DNA of 64,000 bases from Corynebacterium genitalium ATCC 33030 (lineage in GTDB: Bacteria > Actinomycetota > Actinomycetes > Mycobacteriales > Mycobacteriaceae): the NCBI RefSeq assembly GCF_000143825.1, contig NZ_CM000961.1:496001-560000 (forward strand), written 5' to 3'. Below, in pieces: positions 7,960 to 17,700 of this stretch. The position numbers and the translations under genes are program-made. Position 1 is the stretch's first letter; the number at the start of each line of letters is the position of its first letter. The notes beneath the pieces were generated by a model. The model was not told where the DNA came from. It made no database searches and saw nothing but the letters and a program-made list of their open reading frames with translations.

Positions 7960-8877
7960 ATGACTTCCACCACCGATGCGCTGCTGAACCCGAACGGCAC
8001 CACCGCGGCGGTGATTGTCACGCACAAGCGCGCTGGGCTGCTCAGGCACTCGCTGGAGATGGTGGCGAATCAGACTCACCCGGTCGATTGGGTGATCGTG
8101 GTGGATAACGGCGCAGAAGACGAAGTCCGTGAGTTGATCCAAGACCTTGCCGGCGACAAGGGCGTTTACATGGCGTCGCACACGAACCTCGGCGGCGCGG
8201 GCGGATTCGCATACGGCTTTCTGCACGCGCTCGCCCTCGGCGCGGACGCGATTTGGTGCGCCGACGACGACGGCCGCCCCGCCGACCCGGGCGTGCTGGA
8301 GGAGCTCTACCGCGTCGCCGCGCGGGAGGGTCTGACTGAGGTCTCCCCCGTCGTGGCCAATATCGATGACCCTGACCAGCTCGCTTTTCCGCTGCGCCAA
8401 GGCCTGATCTGGCACCGGCGCCGCAGCGAGCTGGAGGGAGACTACCTCCCGCAGTACGCGAGCCTCTTCAACGGCGCTCTGATCAGCGCAAAGGCGATGG
8501 AGCGCATCGGCGTGCCCGACTACCGCCTGTTCATCCGCGGCGACGAGGTCGAATACCACCGCCGCCTGGCCCAGTCCGGCATGAAATACGGCACCGCGCT
8601 GACCACCAGCTACCTGCACCCGGACGGCTCCGCCGAGTTCCACCCGATCATGGGCGGCCGCGCGCACGCCCAGTGGCCGGATAATGAGGTCAAGCGCTAC
8701 TTCACGTACCGCAACCGCGGTTACATCATCGGCCAGCGCGGCATGAAGAAGATGCAGCTGCAGGAGCTGGTGCGTTTCGGTTGGTTCTTCCTGATCCAGC
8801 GCAAGAACCCGCGGGAGTTCCGCGAGTGGTTGCGCCTGCTGCGGATGGGCGCGAACGAGGACTTCCGCCGACCTTGA
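7960..8877 (+). CDS. glfT1: Galactofuranosyltransferase GlfT1
   Basis: A 305-residue GT2-family glycosyltransferase (Rv3782-like). The N terminus has AAVIVTHKRAGLL, the nucleotide-binding start of the GT-A fold. The metal-binding motif ADDDGRP is at about 101-107, and NLGGAGGFAYG (76-86) is characteristic of GlfT enzymes. It adds the first galactofuranose residues to the decaprenyl-linked rhamnosyl-GlcNAc primer on the cytoplasmic face, before export by Wzm/Wzt. It ends 18 bp from the convergent gtrA-like gene. The start at ATG 7960 gives the expected length; upstream in-frame codons overlap the promoter region and the antisense gene's 5' end. Confidence 0.9.
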   Translation: MTSTTDALLNPNGTTAAVIVTHKRAGLLRHSLEMVANQTHPVDWVIVVDNGAEDEVRELIQDLAGDKGVYMASHTNLGGAGGFAYGFLHALALGADAIWCADDDGRPADPGVLEELYRVAAREGLTEVSPVVANIDDPDQLAFPLRQGLIWHRRRSELEGDYLPQYASLFNGALISAKAMERIGVPDYRLFIRGDEVEYHRRLAQSGMKYGTALTTSYLHPDGSAEFHPIMGGRAHAQWPDNEVKRYFTYRNRGYIIGQRGMKKMQLQELVRFGWFFLIQRKNPREFREWLRLLRMGANEDFRRP

Positions 8878-8895
8878 TCCGGGCCGACGTCCGGA

Positions 8896-9354
8896 TCAAG
8901 ATGGATCAGTGTCGACGACGACCTTCGTCGGCTGCTTAAAGATAAGGACGCGCTGGAGGATGAAGTTGGTGATCGTCGCCACGCCTTGAGCGATGACGAA
9001 GGCGATGAAGTCTTTCCACGGGTCCTCGATGCCGAGCGCGATGAGCGGCGGATTAGTGATCCAGTAGAGGAACACCTGGATGCCGAATGTCGAGGCGTAG
9101 AGGATGAACACGGCTAGCGCCCGCTTGCCGGTGATCTTAGCCTGGAACGTGAACCGCGAGTTGAGCAGGTACGCGACGAGCGTGCCGAAGCACCAGCCGA
9201 CCACTTTCGCGGACACGCGCGTGAAACCGAAGGAGTGGTCGAGCAGGTACGTCAGCCCGAAATCGAGCATTGCGCAGAAGATACCGATGATCACGAACCG
9301 CAGCAGCTGCCGCTTCGCGCTCATCGGGTGTGTCGTTTCAACCTTGGAGGTCAC
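8896..9354 (-). CDS. GtrA-family membrane protein (Rv3789-like)
   Basis: A 152-residue protein with four membrane helices in the GtrA pattern: RFVIIGIFCAMLDFGLTYLL, then a second helix with GTLVAYLLNSRFTF, a third near 85-105, and a fourth near 120-138. GtrA proteins are small lipid-linked sugar translocases or scaffold proteins. In mycobacteria the homologue (Rv3789) sits next to dprE1 and is tied to arabinose incorporation into the cell wall. Here it is two genes from dprE1. The GTG start at 9354 follows TAAGGT by 8 nt, suggesting a leaderless message. It is convergent with glfT1. Confidence 0.85.
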   Translation of the reverse strand: MTSKVETTHPMSAKRQLLRFVIIGIFCAMLDFGLTYLLDHSFGFTRVSAKVVGWCFGTLVAYLLNSRFTFQAKITGKRALAVFILYASTFGIQVFLYWITNPPLIALGIEDPWKDFIAFVIAQGVATITNFILQRVLIFKQPTKVVVDTDPS

Positions 9355-9378
9355 AGCGGTTCACCTTACCCCCACCAG

Positions 9379-10224
9379 TCACCGTCGCAGCAAAGCGCGG
9401 TACATGTCCAGCTTATCGACGGCACTCACGCCCCCGGCCCCATACCCGCCCACCGAGGCCAACCGCACGAGGGATCCGGCGCACAGGGAGCGGATCTGGC
9501 GGGCGGAGTATCTCTCGCCGCCTGGGTTGGCCCAGTTCAGGGCGCTCATGGTGGTTTCGATGACGTCGTCGGTGGTGTCGTCGTCAGCCAAGCACGACAG
9601 GGCGAGAACGGTGGACCAGAAGGCATCGCGGGCGAGCGGGGTGCGTTCGCGCGGCAGGCTGGCCAGCGTGTCGGCCACCAGCGGGTCGAGCTCGCACGGC
9701 CGCGGCAGGTCAATGGCCTGCAACAGGGGAAGGAAGTCGAGAGTGTGGGAGCGGTCGACGATGTCGACGACGTCATCGCGCGCGCCCGCGAGCACATTCT
9801 CAATCGCGGACGGCCCGAGCAGCTCCGCGTTGATGGCGGGGATGTCGAAGGGTTGATCGGCGAAGTCCCCGTGCCCGGCCACACACAGCGCGCTCGGGGT
9901 GGCGCTGTCGCGCGGGTAGATATCCAGCAAGGTGAGTTCGAATTGCCACAGCCCCCAGTGGAAAAACAGCCGGTCACCGCCCCGGCGCAGGTAGGAACCG
10001 ATCTGCACACCGGCCTCCAGGCGGCCTGCATCCTCGGCGTCCGCGGTGAAGCGCGTTGGGCTCGGCGGGCCGTCCGGCATCGCGAAACAGACTTCCAGGA
10101 CGCGCTGCACATCCTCGAGAGTGCTTTCGGAGTTCAGGCCGATGTGGCGGAAGACGGATTCGTCGGCAAGCATTGTGGCGCAGCGCACGAGCAAGGTGCG
10201 CTTGAGCTCGACCACGACCGACAT
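9379..10224 (-). CDS. Conserved hypothetical protein (N terminus resembles pRiA4b ORF-3-like domain)
   Basis: A 281-residue soluble protein. The first third (VELKRTLLVRC, then DVQRVLEVCFAM and the FHWGLWQFELTLLDI strand) resembles the plasmid pRiA4b ORF-3-like fold, a domain of unknown biochemical role. The C-terminal part is helical and ends in LDMYRALLRR. No catalytic motif is evident. It carries one copy of the interspersed 10-mer near its C terminus. Its ATG at 10224 follows TAGGGT by 6 nt, and its promoter lies back to back with that of the small gene at 10266. It has 24 bp to gtrA on the same strand, so they may be cotranscribed. Confidence 0.65.
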   Translation of the reverse strand: MSVVVELKRTLLVRCATMLADESVFRHIGLNSESTLEDVQRVLEVCFAMPDGPPSPTRFTADAEDAGRLEAGVQIGSYLRRGGDRLFFHWGLWQFELTLLDIYPRDSATPSALCVAGHGDFADQPFDIPAINAELLGPSAIENVLAGARDDVVDIVDRSHTLDFLPLLQAIDLPRPCELDPLVADTLASLPRERTPLARDAFWSTVLALSCLADDDTTDDVIETTMSALNWANPGGERYSARQIRSLCAGSLVRLASVGGYGAGGVSAVDKLDMYRALLRR

Positions 10225-10265
10225 GACCCCACCCTAGCGATTGCGCGCCCCGTAGGATGTCATCC

Positions 10266-10484
10266 ATGCAGCAACCTGACAAACCCCACATGTCGGCGCA
10301 ACTTGCCGACGTCCCCCTCGACGACTTCATGACGCGCCTGATCGCCCAAGAACTACCCTTGCTGGACAGCACCTCCCGGGGCATCGTCTACGAAGAGCTC
10401 CGGGCACACAAAAATGCAGGCAAACCGGTGATCACCAATCAGGGGGAGCTGCCAAAAAGGATCCGGGAGATCATGGAACTCTAG
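10266..10484 (+). CDS. Small conserved hypothetical protein, 72 aa
   Basis: A short, hydrophilic, mostly helical protein with a conserved-looking middle ([16 protein letters not shown]) and a basic C-terminal half. It is not recognised. The start at ATG 10266 is preferred over 10257 because TAGGAT (10253-10258) is then 7 nt upstream. It ends 16 bp before dprE1, which has its own leaderless-type -10 box overlapping this region. Confidence 0.6.
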   Translation: MQQPDKPHMSAQLADVPLDDFMTRLIAQELPLLDSTSRGIVYEELRAHKNAGKPVITNQGELPKRIREIMEL

Positions 10485-10500
10485 CGGTAGGGTGGGGTTT

Positions 10501-11916
10501 ATGGAACTCCACACCACCACCAAGTCCCTCTACGGCTGGGGCCGCACCGCACCGTCCACCGCGCAAGTTCTAGCCACCGCCGACGTGGACGCGATCAAGG
10601 AGGCAGTGCGCCACGTCGCCGAAGACAACGCGACCCTGCCGGAAGGCAAGCGCCGCGGAGTAATCGCCCGCGGAATGGGCCGCTCCTACGGTGACCCGGC
10701 CCAAAACGGTGGCGGCCTTGTCATTGACATGCAGCCGCTGAACAAGATTCACGAGATCAATCCCGATACCGCGATCGTGGACGTCGACGGCGGCGTCACC
10801 CTCGACCAACTGATGCGCGCCGCGATCCCCTACGGCTTGTGGGTCCCGGTGCTGCCCGGCACCCGCCAGGTGACCATCGGCGGCGCGATCGGCCCGGACA
10901 TTCACGGCAAGAACCACCACTCCGCCGGCTCCTTCGGCGACCACGTGGTTTCGATGGAGCTGCTCGTCGCCGACGGCCGCGTCCTGCACCTCGAGCCTGC
11001 TGGCACCCCGGATGACCCGGACGGCACCTTGTTCTGGGCCACCGTCGGCGGCATGGGCCTGACCGGCATCATCCTGCGCGTCCGCATCAAGATGACGCGC
11101 ACCGAGACGGCGTACTTCATCTCCGACACGGTCCGCACCTCCACCCTCGACGAAACAATCGAGGAGCACTCCCACGGCCAAGAAGAGGGCTATACCTATT
11201 CTTCTGCATGGTTCGACGCCATCTCCGCCCCGCCGAAGACCGGCCGCTCCACCATCTCCCGCGGTTCGCTGGCCACACTGGCGCAGCTCGAGGAGTTCGC
11301 GCCGAAGCTGGCCAAAGACCCGCTGAAGTTCTCCGCCCCGCAGCTGATGACGGTGCCGGACATCTTCCCGTCCTGGACCATGAACCAGCTGACTCTGCGC
11401 GCCATCGGTGAGGCCTACTACTTCATGGGCAAGGATTCGAAGAACGACATCTTGAACCTGACGCAGTTCTACCAGCCGCTGGACATGATCGCGGAATGGA
11501 ACCGCGGTTACGGCCCGGCCGGCTTCCTGCAGTACCAGTTCGTTGTGCCCACCGACGCTGTCGAGCCGTTCAAGCAGATCATCTACGACATTCAGTCCTC
11601 TGGCCACTACACCGCCCTGAACGTGTTCAAGCTGTTCGGCGACGGTAACAAGGCCCCGCTGTCCTACCCGATGCGCGGCTGGAACGTGTGCGTGGACTTC
11701 CCCATCCGCGACGGCCTGCACTCCTTCCTGGACCGCCTGGACGACCAGGTGATGGAATTCGGCGGCCGCCTCTACCTGGCCAAGGAGTCCCGCACGTCTG
11801 CCGAGAAGTTCCACCAGATGTACCCCGGCATGGCCGGCTGGCTGGAAACCCGCAACGCGATCGACCCGACTGGGGTGTTCGCCTCCGACATGTCCCGCCG
11901 ACTCGAGCTGCACTAG
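10501..11916 (+). CDS. dprE1: Decaprenylphospho-beta-D-ribose 2-oxidase DprE1
   Basis: FAD-dependent oxidase of the VAO fold, 471 residues. [15 protein letters not shown] and [21 protein letters not shown] form the FAD-binding domain. With DprE2 it epimerises decaprenyl-phospho-ribose to decaprenyl-phospho-arabinose, the only arabinose donor for the cell wall. The cysteine in [10 protein letters not shown] (about residue 397) has the same distance to the C terminus as Cys387 of the M. tuberculosis enzyme, the residue attacked by benzothiazinones. TAGGGT at 10488-10493 is 7 nt before ATG 10501, supporting a leaderless start. dprE2 follows after 40 bp. Confidence 0.95.
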   Translation: MELHTTTKSLYGWGRTAPSTAQVLATADVDAIKEAVRHVAEDNATLPEGKRRGVIARGMGRSYGDPAQNGGGLVIDMQPLNKIHEINPDTAIVDVDGGVTLDQLMRAAIPYGLWVPVLPGTRQVTIGGAIGPDIHGKNHHSAGSFGDHVVSMELLVADGRVLHLEPAGTPDDPDGTLFWATVGGMGLTGIILRVRIKMTRTETAYFISDTVRTSTLDETIEEHSHGQEEGYTYSSAWFDAISAPPKTGRSTISRGSLATLAQLEEFAPKLAKDPLKFSAPQLMTVPDIFPSWTMNQLTLRAIGEAYYFMGKDSKNDILNLTQFYQPLDMIAEWNRGYGPAGFLQYQFVVPTDAVEPFKQIIYDIQSSGHYTALNVFKLFGDGNKAPLSYPMRGWNVCVDFPIRDGLHSFLDRLDDQVMEFGGRLYLAKESRTSAEKFHQMYPGMAGWLETRNAIDPTGVFASDMSRRLELH

Positions 11917-11956
11917 TTGGCTGCGTAGCCCGCTCAAGAAACCGAAAGGAACCGCA

Positions 11957-12721
11957 ATGCTGAACGCAGTAGGACAAGCACAGAATATTCTCCTTCTCGG
12001 CGGCACGTCCGAGATCGGCCTGGCCATCGTCTCCGAGCTGACCAAGCGCGGAGGCAACCCGACCGTCACCCTGGCTGCCCGCCAAGACAGCCCGCGTATC
12101 GACGCCGCTGTCGAAGAGGTCTCCCGCCACGGCGCCGGTAAGGTCCGCATCGTCGACTTTGACGCCTTCGACACCGACTCCCACCCGGCCGTCATCGACG
12201 CAGCCTTTGCGGCCGGCGATGTCGATGTGGCCATCGTCGCCTTCGGCACCCTCGGCGACCAGGAAGAACTGTGGCAGAACCAGCAGGCCGCTGTCGCGTC
12301 CGCCCAGACCAACTTCACGGCGCCGGTCTCCGTCGGCGTGCTGCTGGGCCAGAAGATGAAGCAGCAGGGCCACGGCACCATCATCGCCATGAGCTCGGTC
12401 GCGGGCATGAAGGTGCGCCGCTCCAACTTCGTCTACGGCTCCACAAAGGCCGGCATGGACGGCTTCTACACCCAGCTCGGGGAGGCGCTGCGCGGCAGCG
12501 GCGTCCACGTCACCGTCGTCCGACCCGGCCAGGTGCGCACCAAGATGACCGACGGCCTGGACGAGGCACCACTGACCGTGGACAAGGAAGACGTGGCCAA
12601 GGCTGCCGTCTCCGCAGCTCTCGACGGTAAGAGCCACGTGTTCGTGCACAAGCTCTTCGGCCCGATCTCTCTGGTGCTCCAGCACATCCCGGCACCGATT
12701 ATGCGGAAGCTGAGCTTCTAA
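11957..12721 (+). CDS. dprE2: Decaprenylphospho-2-keto-ribose reductase DprE2
   Basis: Short-chain dehydrogenase of 254 residues. The NAD(H)-binding motif LLGGTSEIGLAI is at 13-24, and the catalytic Ser, Tyr and Lys are in MSSVAGMKVRRSNFVYGSTK. It reduces the 2-keto intermediate made by DprE1 to decaprenyl-phospho-arabinose. AAAGGAACCGC gives a ribosome site before ATG 11957. The gene sits between dprE1 and aftA in the order known from mycobacteria and corynebacteria, and is likely cotranscribed with dprE1. Confidence 0.95.
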   Translation: MLNAVGQAQNILLLGGTSEIGLAIVSELTKRGGNPTVTLAARQDSPRIDAAVEEVSRHGAGKVRIVDFDAFDTDSHPAVIDAAFAAGDVDVAIVAFGTLGDQEELWQNQQAAVASAQTNFTAPVSVGVLLGQKMKQQGHGTIIAMSSVAGMKVRRSNFVYGSTKAGMDGFYTQLGEALRGSGVHVTVVRPGQVRTKMTDGLDEAPLTVDKEDVAKAAVSAALDGKSHVFVHKLFGPISLVLQHIPAPIMRKLSF

Positions 12722-12772
12722 CCGCTTCTTCTAATACCTGTTTGCGGCCGAGTCTGTGGGAGACTGTTCGGT

Positions 12773-14779
12773 ATGACCACGGCCGTCACGGACACAAAAG
12801 AAGAGCCCAAGGAAGAGCTTCGCGGCAGCACGCGCGCCATCCGCGTCTACGACTACGAACCGGACAGCATCGACACGGTTGGCACGACCGTGCGCATGTT
12901 GGTCTACCCCCTGGTAGGAGGGGCACTCACGCTTGCCGCGTGGTACTTACTGCGTGCGTCGAGCTTGGCGGCGTTCAACGTCTCCATGGTCCCCCGCGCG
13001 TTGGCCACAGCGTGCTCATTCGTGGTGATTCTTGCGGTGGGCGCGTTGTTGCTCGCGTGGCTTCGCGACGAATCCACCTCCCGCCGGCGCCCCACCTGGC
13101 GCGTTTGGCTCACTGAGTTCGTCTGCTCGTTCGCCCCTGCGGGGTTGGTCGTGTCCACGCTGGGGATCCCGCTGGCCTCCACGAAGCTCTATCTCGACGG
13201 CATCCAGGTGGACCAGGGTTTCCGCACCCAGTTCCTCACCCGCATGGCCGACACCATGTCCAACCAGGACATGAACTACGCCGACTTGCCGGCGTTCTAC
13301 CCGATCGGCTGGTTCTGGCTGGGCGGACGCCTGTCCGATGTTTTAGGCATGCCGGGCTGGGAGGTGTACCAGCCGTGGGCTCTTGTTTCTTTGGCGACCG
13401 CCGCGTCGCAGCTGGTCCCGCTGTGGCGCAAGCTCACCAGTTCGCTCCCGATCGCCACGGCGATTGCACTGGTAACCATCGCGATCATCCTCACCCAGAC
13501 CCCCGACGAGCCGTATGCGGCCATCGTCGGCATGTTCGTGCCCGCCGCAGCTGTCCTCGGCTACTACGCCATGCGGGGATCGTGGGCGCCGACTATCACC
13601 TTGACTCTTTACCTGGGTCTCTCGGCCTGCTTGTACACCCTCTACACAGGCATTGTTGCTGTGACCATGATGGCGTTTGCCCTGACGGGGTTCTTGACAA
13701 TGGAAGGCAAGCAGCGTTGGGTGCCCCTGAGACAACTCGCTTTGATGGGCTTCGGTTCGATCCTCATTGCCCTCATCGCGTGGGGCCCGTACCTCATGGC
13801 CGTGCTGCGCAGCCCGGAGACCACGCGCTCAACGGCGCAGCACTTCCTGCCGTCTGAAGGCGCGGAAGTACCCTTGCCGTTCTTTGACCTCTCCCTGGTC
13901 GGGTTGCTCAGCCTGGCGGGTCTGGTCTTTCTTGTGGTGCGGTTCCGCCGTCCGGAGATCGCACACATCAGCATTGCCGTGGGCGTGTGCTACGTCTGGG
14001 TGGTCGGCTCAATGGTGATCACGCTGGCCGGCACCACGCTGCTCGGCTTCCGTGTGGAGGTGCTTGTGGCGCTGCTGCTGTCCACCGCGGGCATCCTCGC
14101 GATCGCAGATCTGCGTTTGTCCGGTCTGGCCGTGCTCTACCCCAACTCGATTAGCAAGCGCTGCAGCCATCTCTTGACAACGCTGTTTGTCCTGCTGCTC
14201 GCTACGGCGACCTTGGGGTACGTGCAGCAGATCCCGGCGGAGAATGAATCCTTCATCGACGAGGCCTACGCCAGCACCGACGGCAACGGTGAGCGCTCCG
14301 ACCTGCGCGAATCTGACGTCGGCCGCTACTACAAGCAGATGGACGAATACATCCAATCCCGCGGCTACACACCGGGCGAGACCGTGCTGTTCACCGACGA
14401 GATCAACTTCATGGCCTACCACCCCTACCGTGGTTTCAACGCGTTCACCAGCCACTACGCCAACCCGCTCGGTGAATTCGACGCGCGCAACGAGTCCTTG
14501 AAGCAGTGGGCGAACGGATCGTTCAACGAGTTGTCGAACCCGCAGGCGTTCGCCGCAGCTATTGACGACGCACCCTGGGCCCCGCCCCAAGCCTTCATCT
14601 TCCGCGGCAGCGAAACCGACCCGGAAGCGCCGTGGAAAACCCACATCGCGCATGACATCTTCCCCAGCCAGCCCAACGTGCACTATGAGGCTTTGTTCTT
14701 CAACCCGGCAGCCTTCAACTCGCCCGAGTGGGACACCCAGCAGTTCGGCCCCTTCGTGGTGGTGGTCCGGAACCGATGA
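12773..14779 (+). CDS. aftA: Galactan 5-O-arabinofuranosyltransferase AftA
   Basis: GT-C glycosyltransferase of 668 residues. About eleven membrane helices are followed by a soluble extracytoplasmic C-terminal domain (about 480-668). The first periplasmic loop holds YLDGIQVDQGFRTQFLTRMA, a conserved region with acidic residues thought to be catalytic in AftA. The enzyme primes galactan with the first arabinofuranose from decaprenyl-phospho-arabinose on the outer face of the membrane. The C-terminal half contains WDTQQFGPFVVVVR, as in family members. The gene end overlaps the possible 5' end of emb, showing tight coupling. Confidence 0.92.
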   Translation: MTTAVTDTKEEPKEELRGSTRAIRVYDYEPDSIDTVGTTVRMLVYPLVGGALTLAAWYLLRASSLAAFNVSMVPRALATACSFVVILAVGALLLAWLRDESTSRRRPTWRVWLTEFVCSFAPAGLVVSTLGIPLASTKLYLDGIQVDQGFRTQFLTRMADTMSNQDMNYADLPAFYPIGWFWLGGRLSDVLGMPGWEVYQPWALVSLATAASQLVPLWRKLTSSLPIATAIALVTIAIILTQTPDEPYAAIVGMFVPAAAVLGYYAMRGSWAPTITLTLYLGLSACLYTLYTGIVAVTMMAFALTGFLTMEGKQRWVPLRQLALMGFGSILIALIAWGPYLMAVLRSPETTRSTAQHFLPSEGAEVPLPFFDLSLVGLLSLAGLVFLVVRFRRPEIAHISIAVGVCYVWVVGSMVITLAGTTLLGFRVEVLVALLLSTAGILAIADLRLSGLAVLYPNSISKRCSHLLTTLFVLLLATATLGYVQQIPAENESFIDEAYASTDGNGERSDLRESDVGRYYKQMDEYIQSRGYTPGETVLFTDEINFMAYHPYRGFNAFTSHYANPLGEFDARNESLKQWANGSFNELSNPQAFAAAIDDAPWAPPQAFIFRGSETDPEAPWKTHIAHDIFPSQPNVHYEALFFNPAAFNSPEWDTQQFGPFVVVVRNR

Positions 14780-14790
14780 AAGGTAGACGA

Positions 14791-17700
14791 GTGAATAACG
14801 TCGAGACGCAAACCGTGGTTGAGCCGACTGGCGGGTCCACCGCGTTCACGCCCGAATCCGACCCGCTGGCGCATTCCAAACGCGCGCCCCGGAATCTGGC
14901 GCTCACCGCGATGATGTCCGGCCTGCTCGCCTTCATCTTCTTCGCGCTGCTGCCGTTTTTGCCGGTCAAGCAGGTGCAGTCCTCGTTCGACTGGCCGCAG
15001 AACGGCTCGCTCAACTCCGTCAACGCGCCGCTGATTTCGCTGGCGCCGGAATCGCTCGAGCTGACCATCCCCATCAGCGTGCTGGAGGAGCTGGCCCCCG
15101 GCCAGTCGAACGTGCTGTCCACGCTGCCTGTGGACTCCACGGAAGCGCTCGACCGCGGCCTGTTCGTCACCGCGCCTGCCGACGGCAGCGTCAACGTCTC
15201 CTCGCTCAACGAGGTCGTCTTCGAGCTCACCGCTGAGGAACTGGCCACGCTGAGTGGTGACGCCGTGCTCGAAGTCTCCGCCACCGACGAAGCGCTAACG
15301 GTTTCCGTCCCGGGCACCGACTTCAGCGAAGAAACTGAGGACGACATGCGTCCCCAGGTCACAGGCATCTACAGCGAGCTCACGGGCGACGCCCAAGCAC
15401 TTATCGACGCTGGCCTGACCGCCCACGTCGAAATCAACTCCCGCTTCACCTCCAGCCCGTCACTGGTGAAGTGGTTCGCCATGATCGCCGGCACGATCGC
15501 CGCCCTGATCGCCCTGTGGTCCATCGCTCGGATGGATGTGTTGGACGGCCGCCGCCTGAGCGTGTTGCGCCCGGAGTGGAGGTCGTTCAAGCCGTTGGAT
15601 GGGGTCGTCGTCACGCTGTTGCTGTTCTGGCACTTCTTCGGCGCGAACACCTCCGACGACGGCTTCTTGCTCACCATGGCGCGGGTGGCCAACGAGTCGG
15701 ACTACATGGCCAACTATTACCGCTGGTACGGCGTGCCCGAGGCTCCGTTCGGCTCACCGTTCTACGACTTACTGTCGCTGCTGTCGAAAGTCAGTACCGC
15801 GTCAGCCTGGATGCGCCTGCCCACGCTCATCGCCGGCATCCTCATCTGGTGGATCCTTTCGCGGGAAATCCTGCCGCGGCTCGGAGCCACCATCGCGACA
15901 CGGCGCGTGTCCTATTGGACCGCCGCGTTCATGTTCCTCGCGTTCTGGCTGCCGTACGACAACGGCCTGCGCCCGGAGCCGATCATCGCCCTGGGCACCC
16001 TTGCTACCTGGGCGTCGTTTGAAAGCGCCATTGCTTCACGACGCCTCCTCCCCGCCGCCCTAGGAACCATCTTCGCCGCCGTGACCCTGGCCTGCGGGCC
16101 GACCGGCCTGACGGCCGTGGGCGTATTCCTCGTCTGCTTGCCGCAAGTGCTGAAGATCCTGTCGGAGCGGCGCGTCATCGCCCCGCTGGTGTCCTACGTC
16201 TTCCCGTTCCTCGGTGCCGGCTTCGCCGTCATGGTGCTCGTGTTCAAGGACCAGACACTGGCGACCGTGCTGGAGTCCACCTCCGTGCGCTCCGCCGTCG
16301 GCCCCGCGCTGGAGTGGTACAACGAGTACGTCCGCTACGCGACACTGCTGGAAGCAACCGTCGACGGCTCCCTGACCCGCCGCTTCCCCATGCTCATCCT
16401 CGTCCTTTGCCTGGTGCTGGTGCTGTGGAGCATGTCTCACTACGGCGCAGTCCCGGGCGCCAAGCCGGCACCGACGCGCCGCATGCTGGCGATCTTCGGG
16501 TTGTCGATGTTCTTCCTCATGTTCACCCCGACGAAGTGGACCCACCACTTCGGCATTTACGCCGGCATCGCCGGTGCCGCTGCGGCCCTAGGCGCGATCG
16601 TGCTGGCACAGGTTGCGGCACGCTCCCCGCGCGCGAGGACCTTCGCCCTGGCAGCGGTGATGTTCGTCTTCGCGCTAGCACTCGGCGGATGGAACGCGTG
16701 GTGGTACGTTTCCTCCTTCGCGGTCCCGTGGTGGGACAAGACAGTGCAGTACAAGGGTGTGGAGGCCAGCTCGGTCATGCTGGCGCTGTTCCTGCTCACG
16801 CTCGTCGTCGGGATTGTGCAGTCCCTGTGGCACAAGCCGCGGCCAGGTGCGGGCGAAGGCCCCGTAGCCGGCGCTGGCGGCACCAGCAGCACCCGGATCT
16901 CTCGCGCCATGACCGCACCGATCGCGCTCGCCTGCATTCTCATCGTGGCGTTCTCCTGCCTGACCTTCCTGAAGTCCTTCATGGACCAGTCGCCGGCCTA
17001 CTCCGTCGGCATGGGTAACGTGCGCTCGCTCAAGGGCGAGACCTGCCAGATGAGTGCCGACGTGCTCTTGGAAGCCAACACGAACGACTCCTTCCTCACC
17101 CCCGTCGACGGCGTGCCGCTGGGCAAGTCACTGGAATCCGGTACGGTGCGCGGGTTCCACCCGGAGGGTGTCCCGGCCTACATCGACTCGGACAACGAGG
17201 GCGCCGCTAACGTCGGCGCCATCCAGAACACCCCGGCGACAGACAGCGGTGCCGGCAGCCCTGCCACCGGTGGTGCTTCCGGTGCCGACCAGAACGCATC
17301 GACCGCGACGACCGACACCGGCTCCAACACCCAGAGTGATGACGCCGGCTCCGACACGGTCCAGTCCACCTCCCGCGCCGCCACCCAGGGCAACCGCCCG
17401 TCGGACCAGATCGGCGTCAACGGCTCCACGGTCCGCCTTCCGTTCAACCTGGACTACAACCGCATCCCGGTGCTGGGCACGTTCAGCGAGAACGCGTTGA
17501 GCGCCTCGGAAATCAAGACGTCCTGGTTCGAACTCCCCGACGCCACCGAGGAAGCCCCGCTGCTGGTCACCTCCGTCGCTGGCCGGCTGGAGCACCGCAA
17601 CATCAGCGGCGAGGAAAAGGAGGGGCAGACCCTCAAACTCGAGTACGGCACGCGCGATGAGGAAGGCAACGTGACCGAGATCGGCGACGTCGAAATGCTG

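Noticed and set aside
10570..12426. 618-codon minus-strand frame opposite dprE1/dprE2
   Set aside because: Runs through two well-supported genes in antisense and has no recognisable domain.
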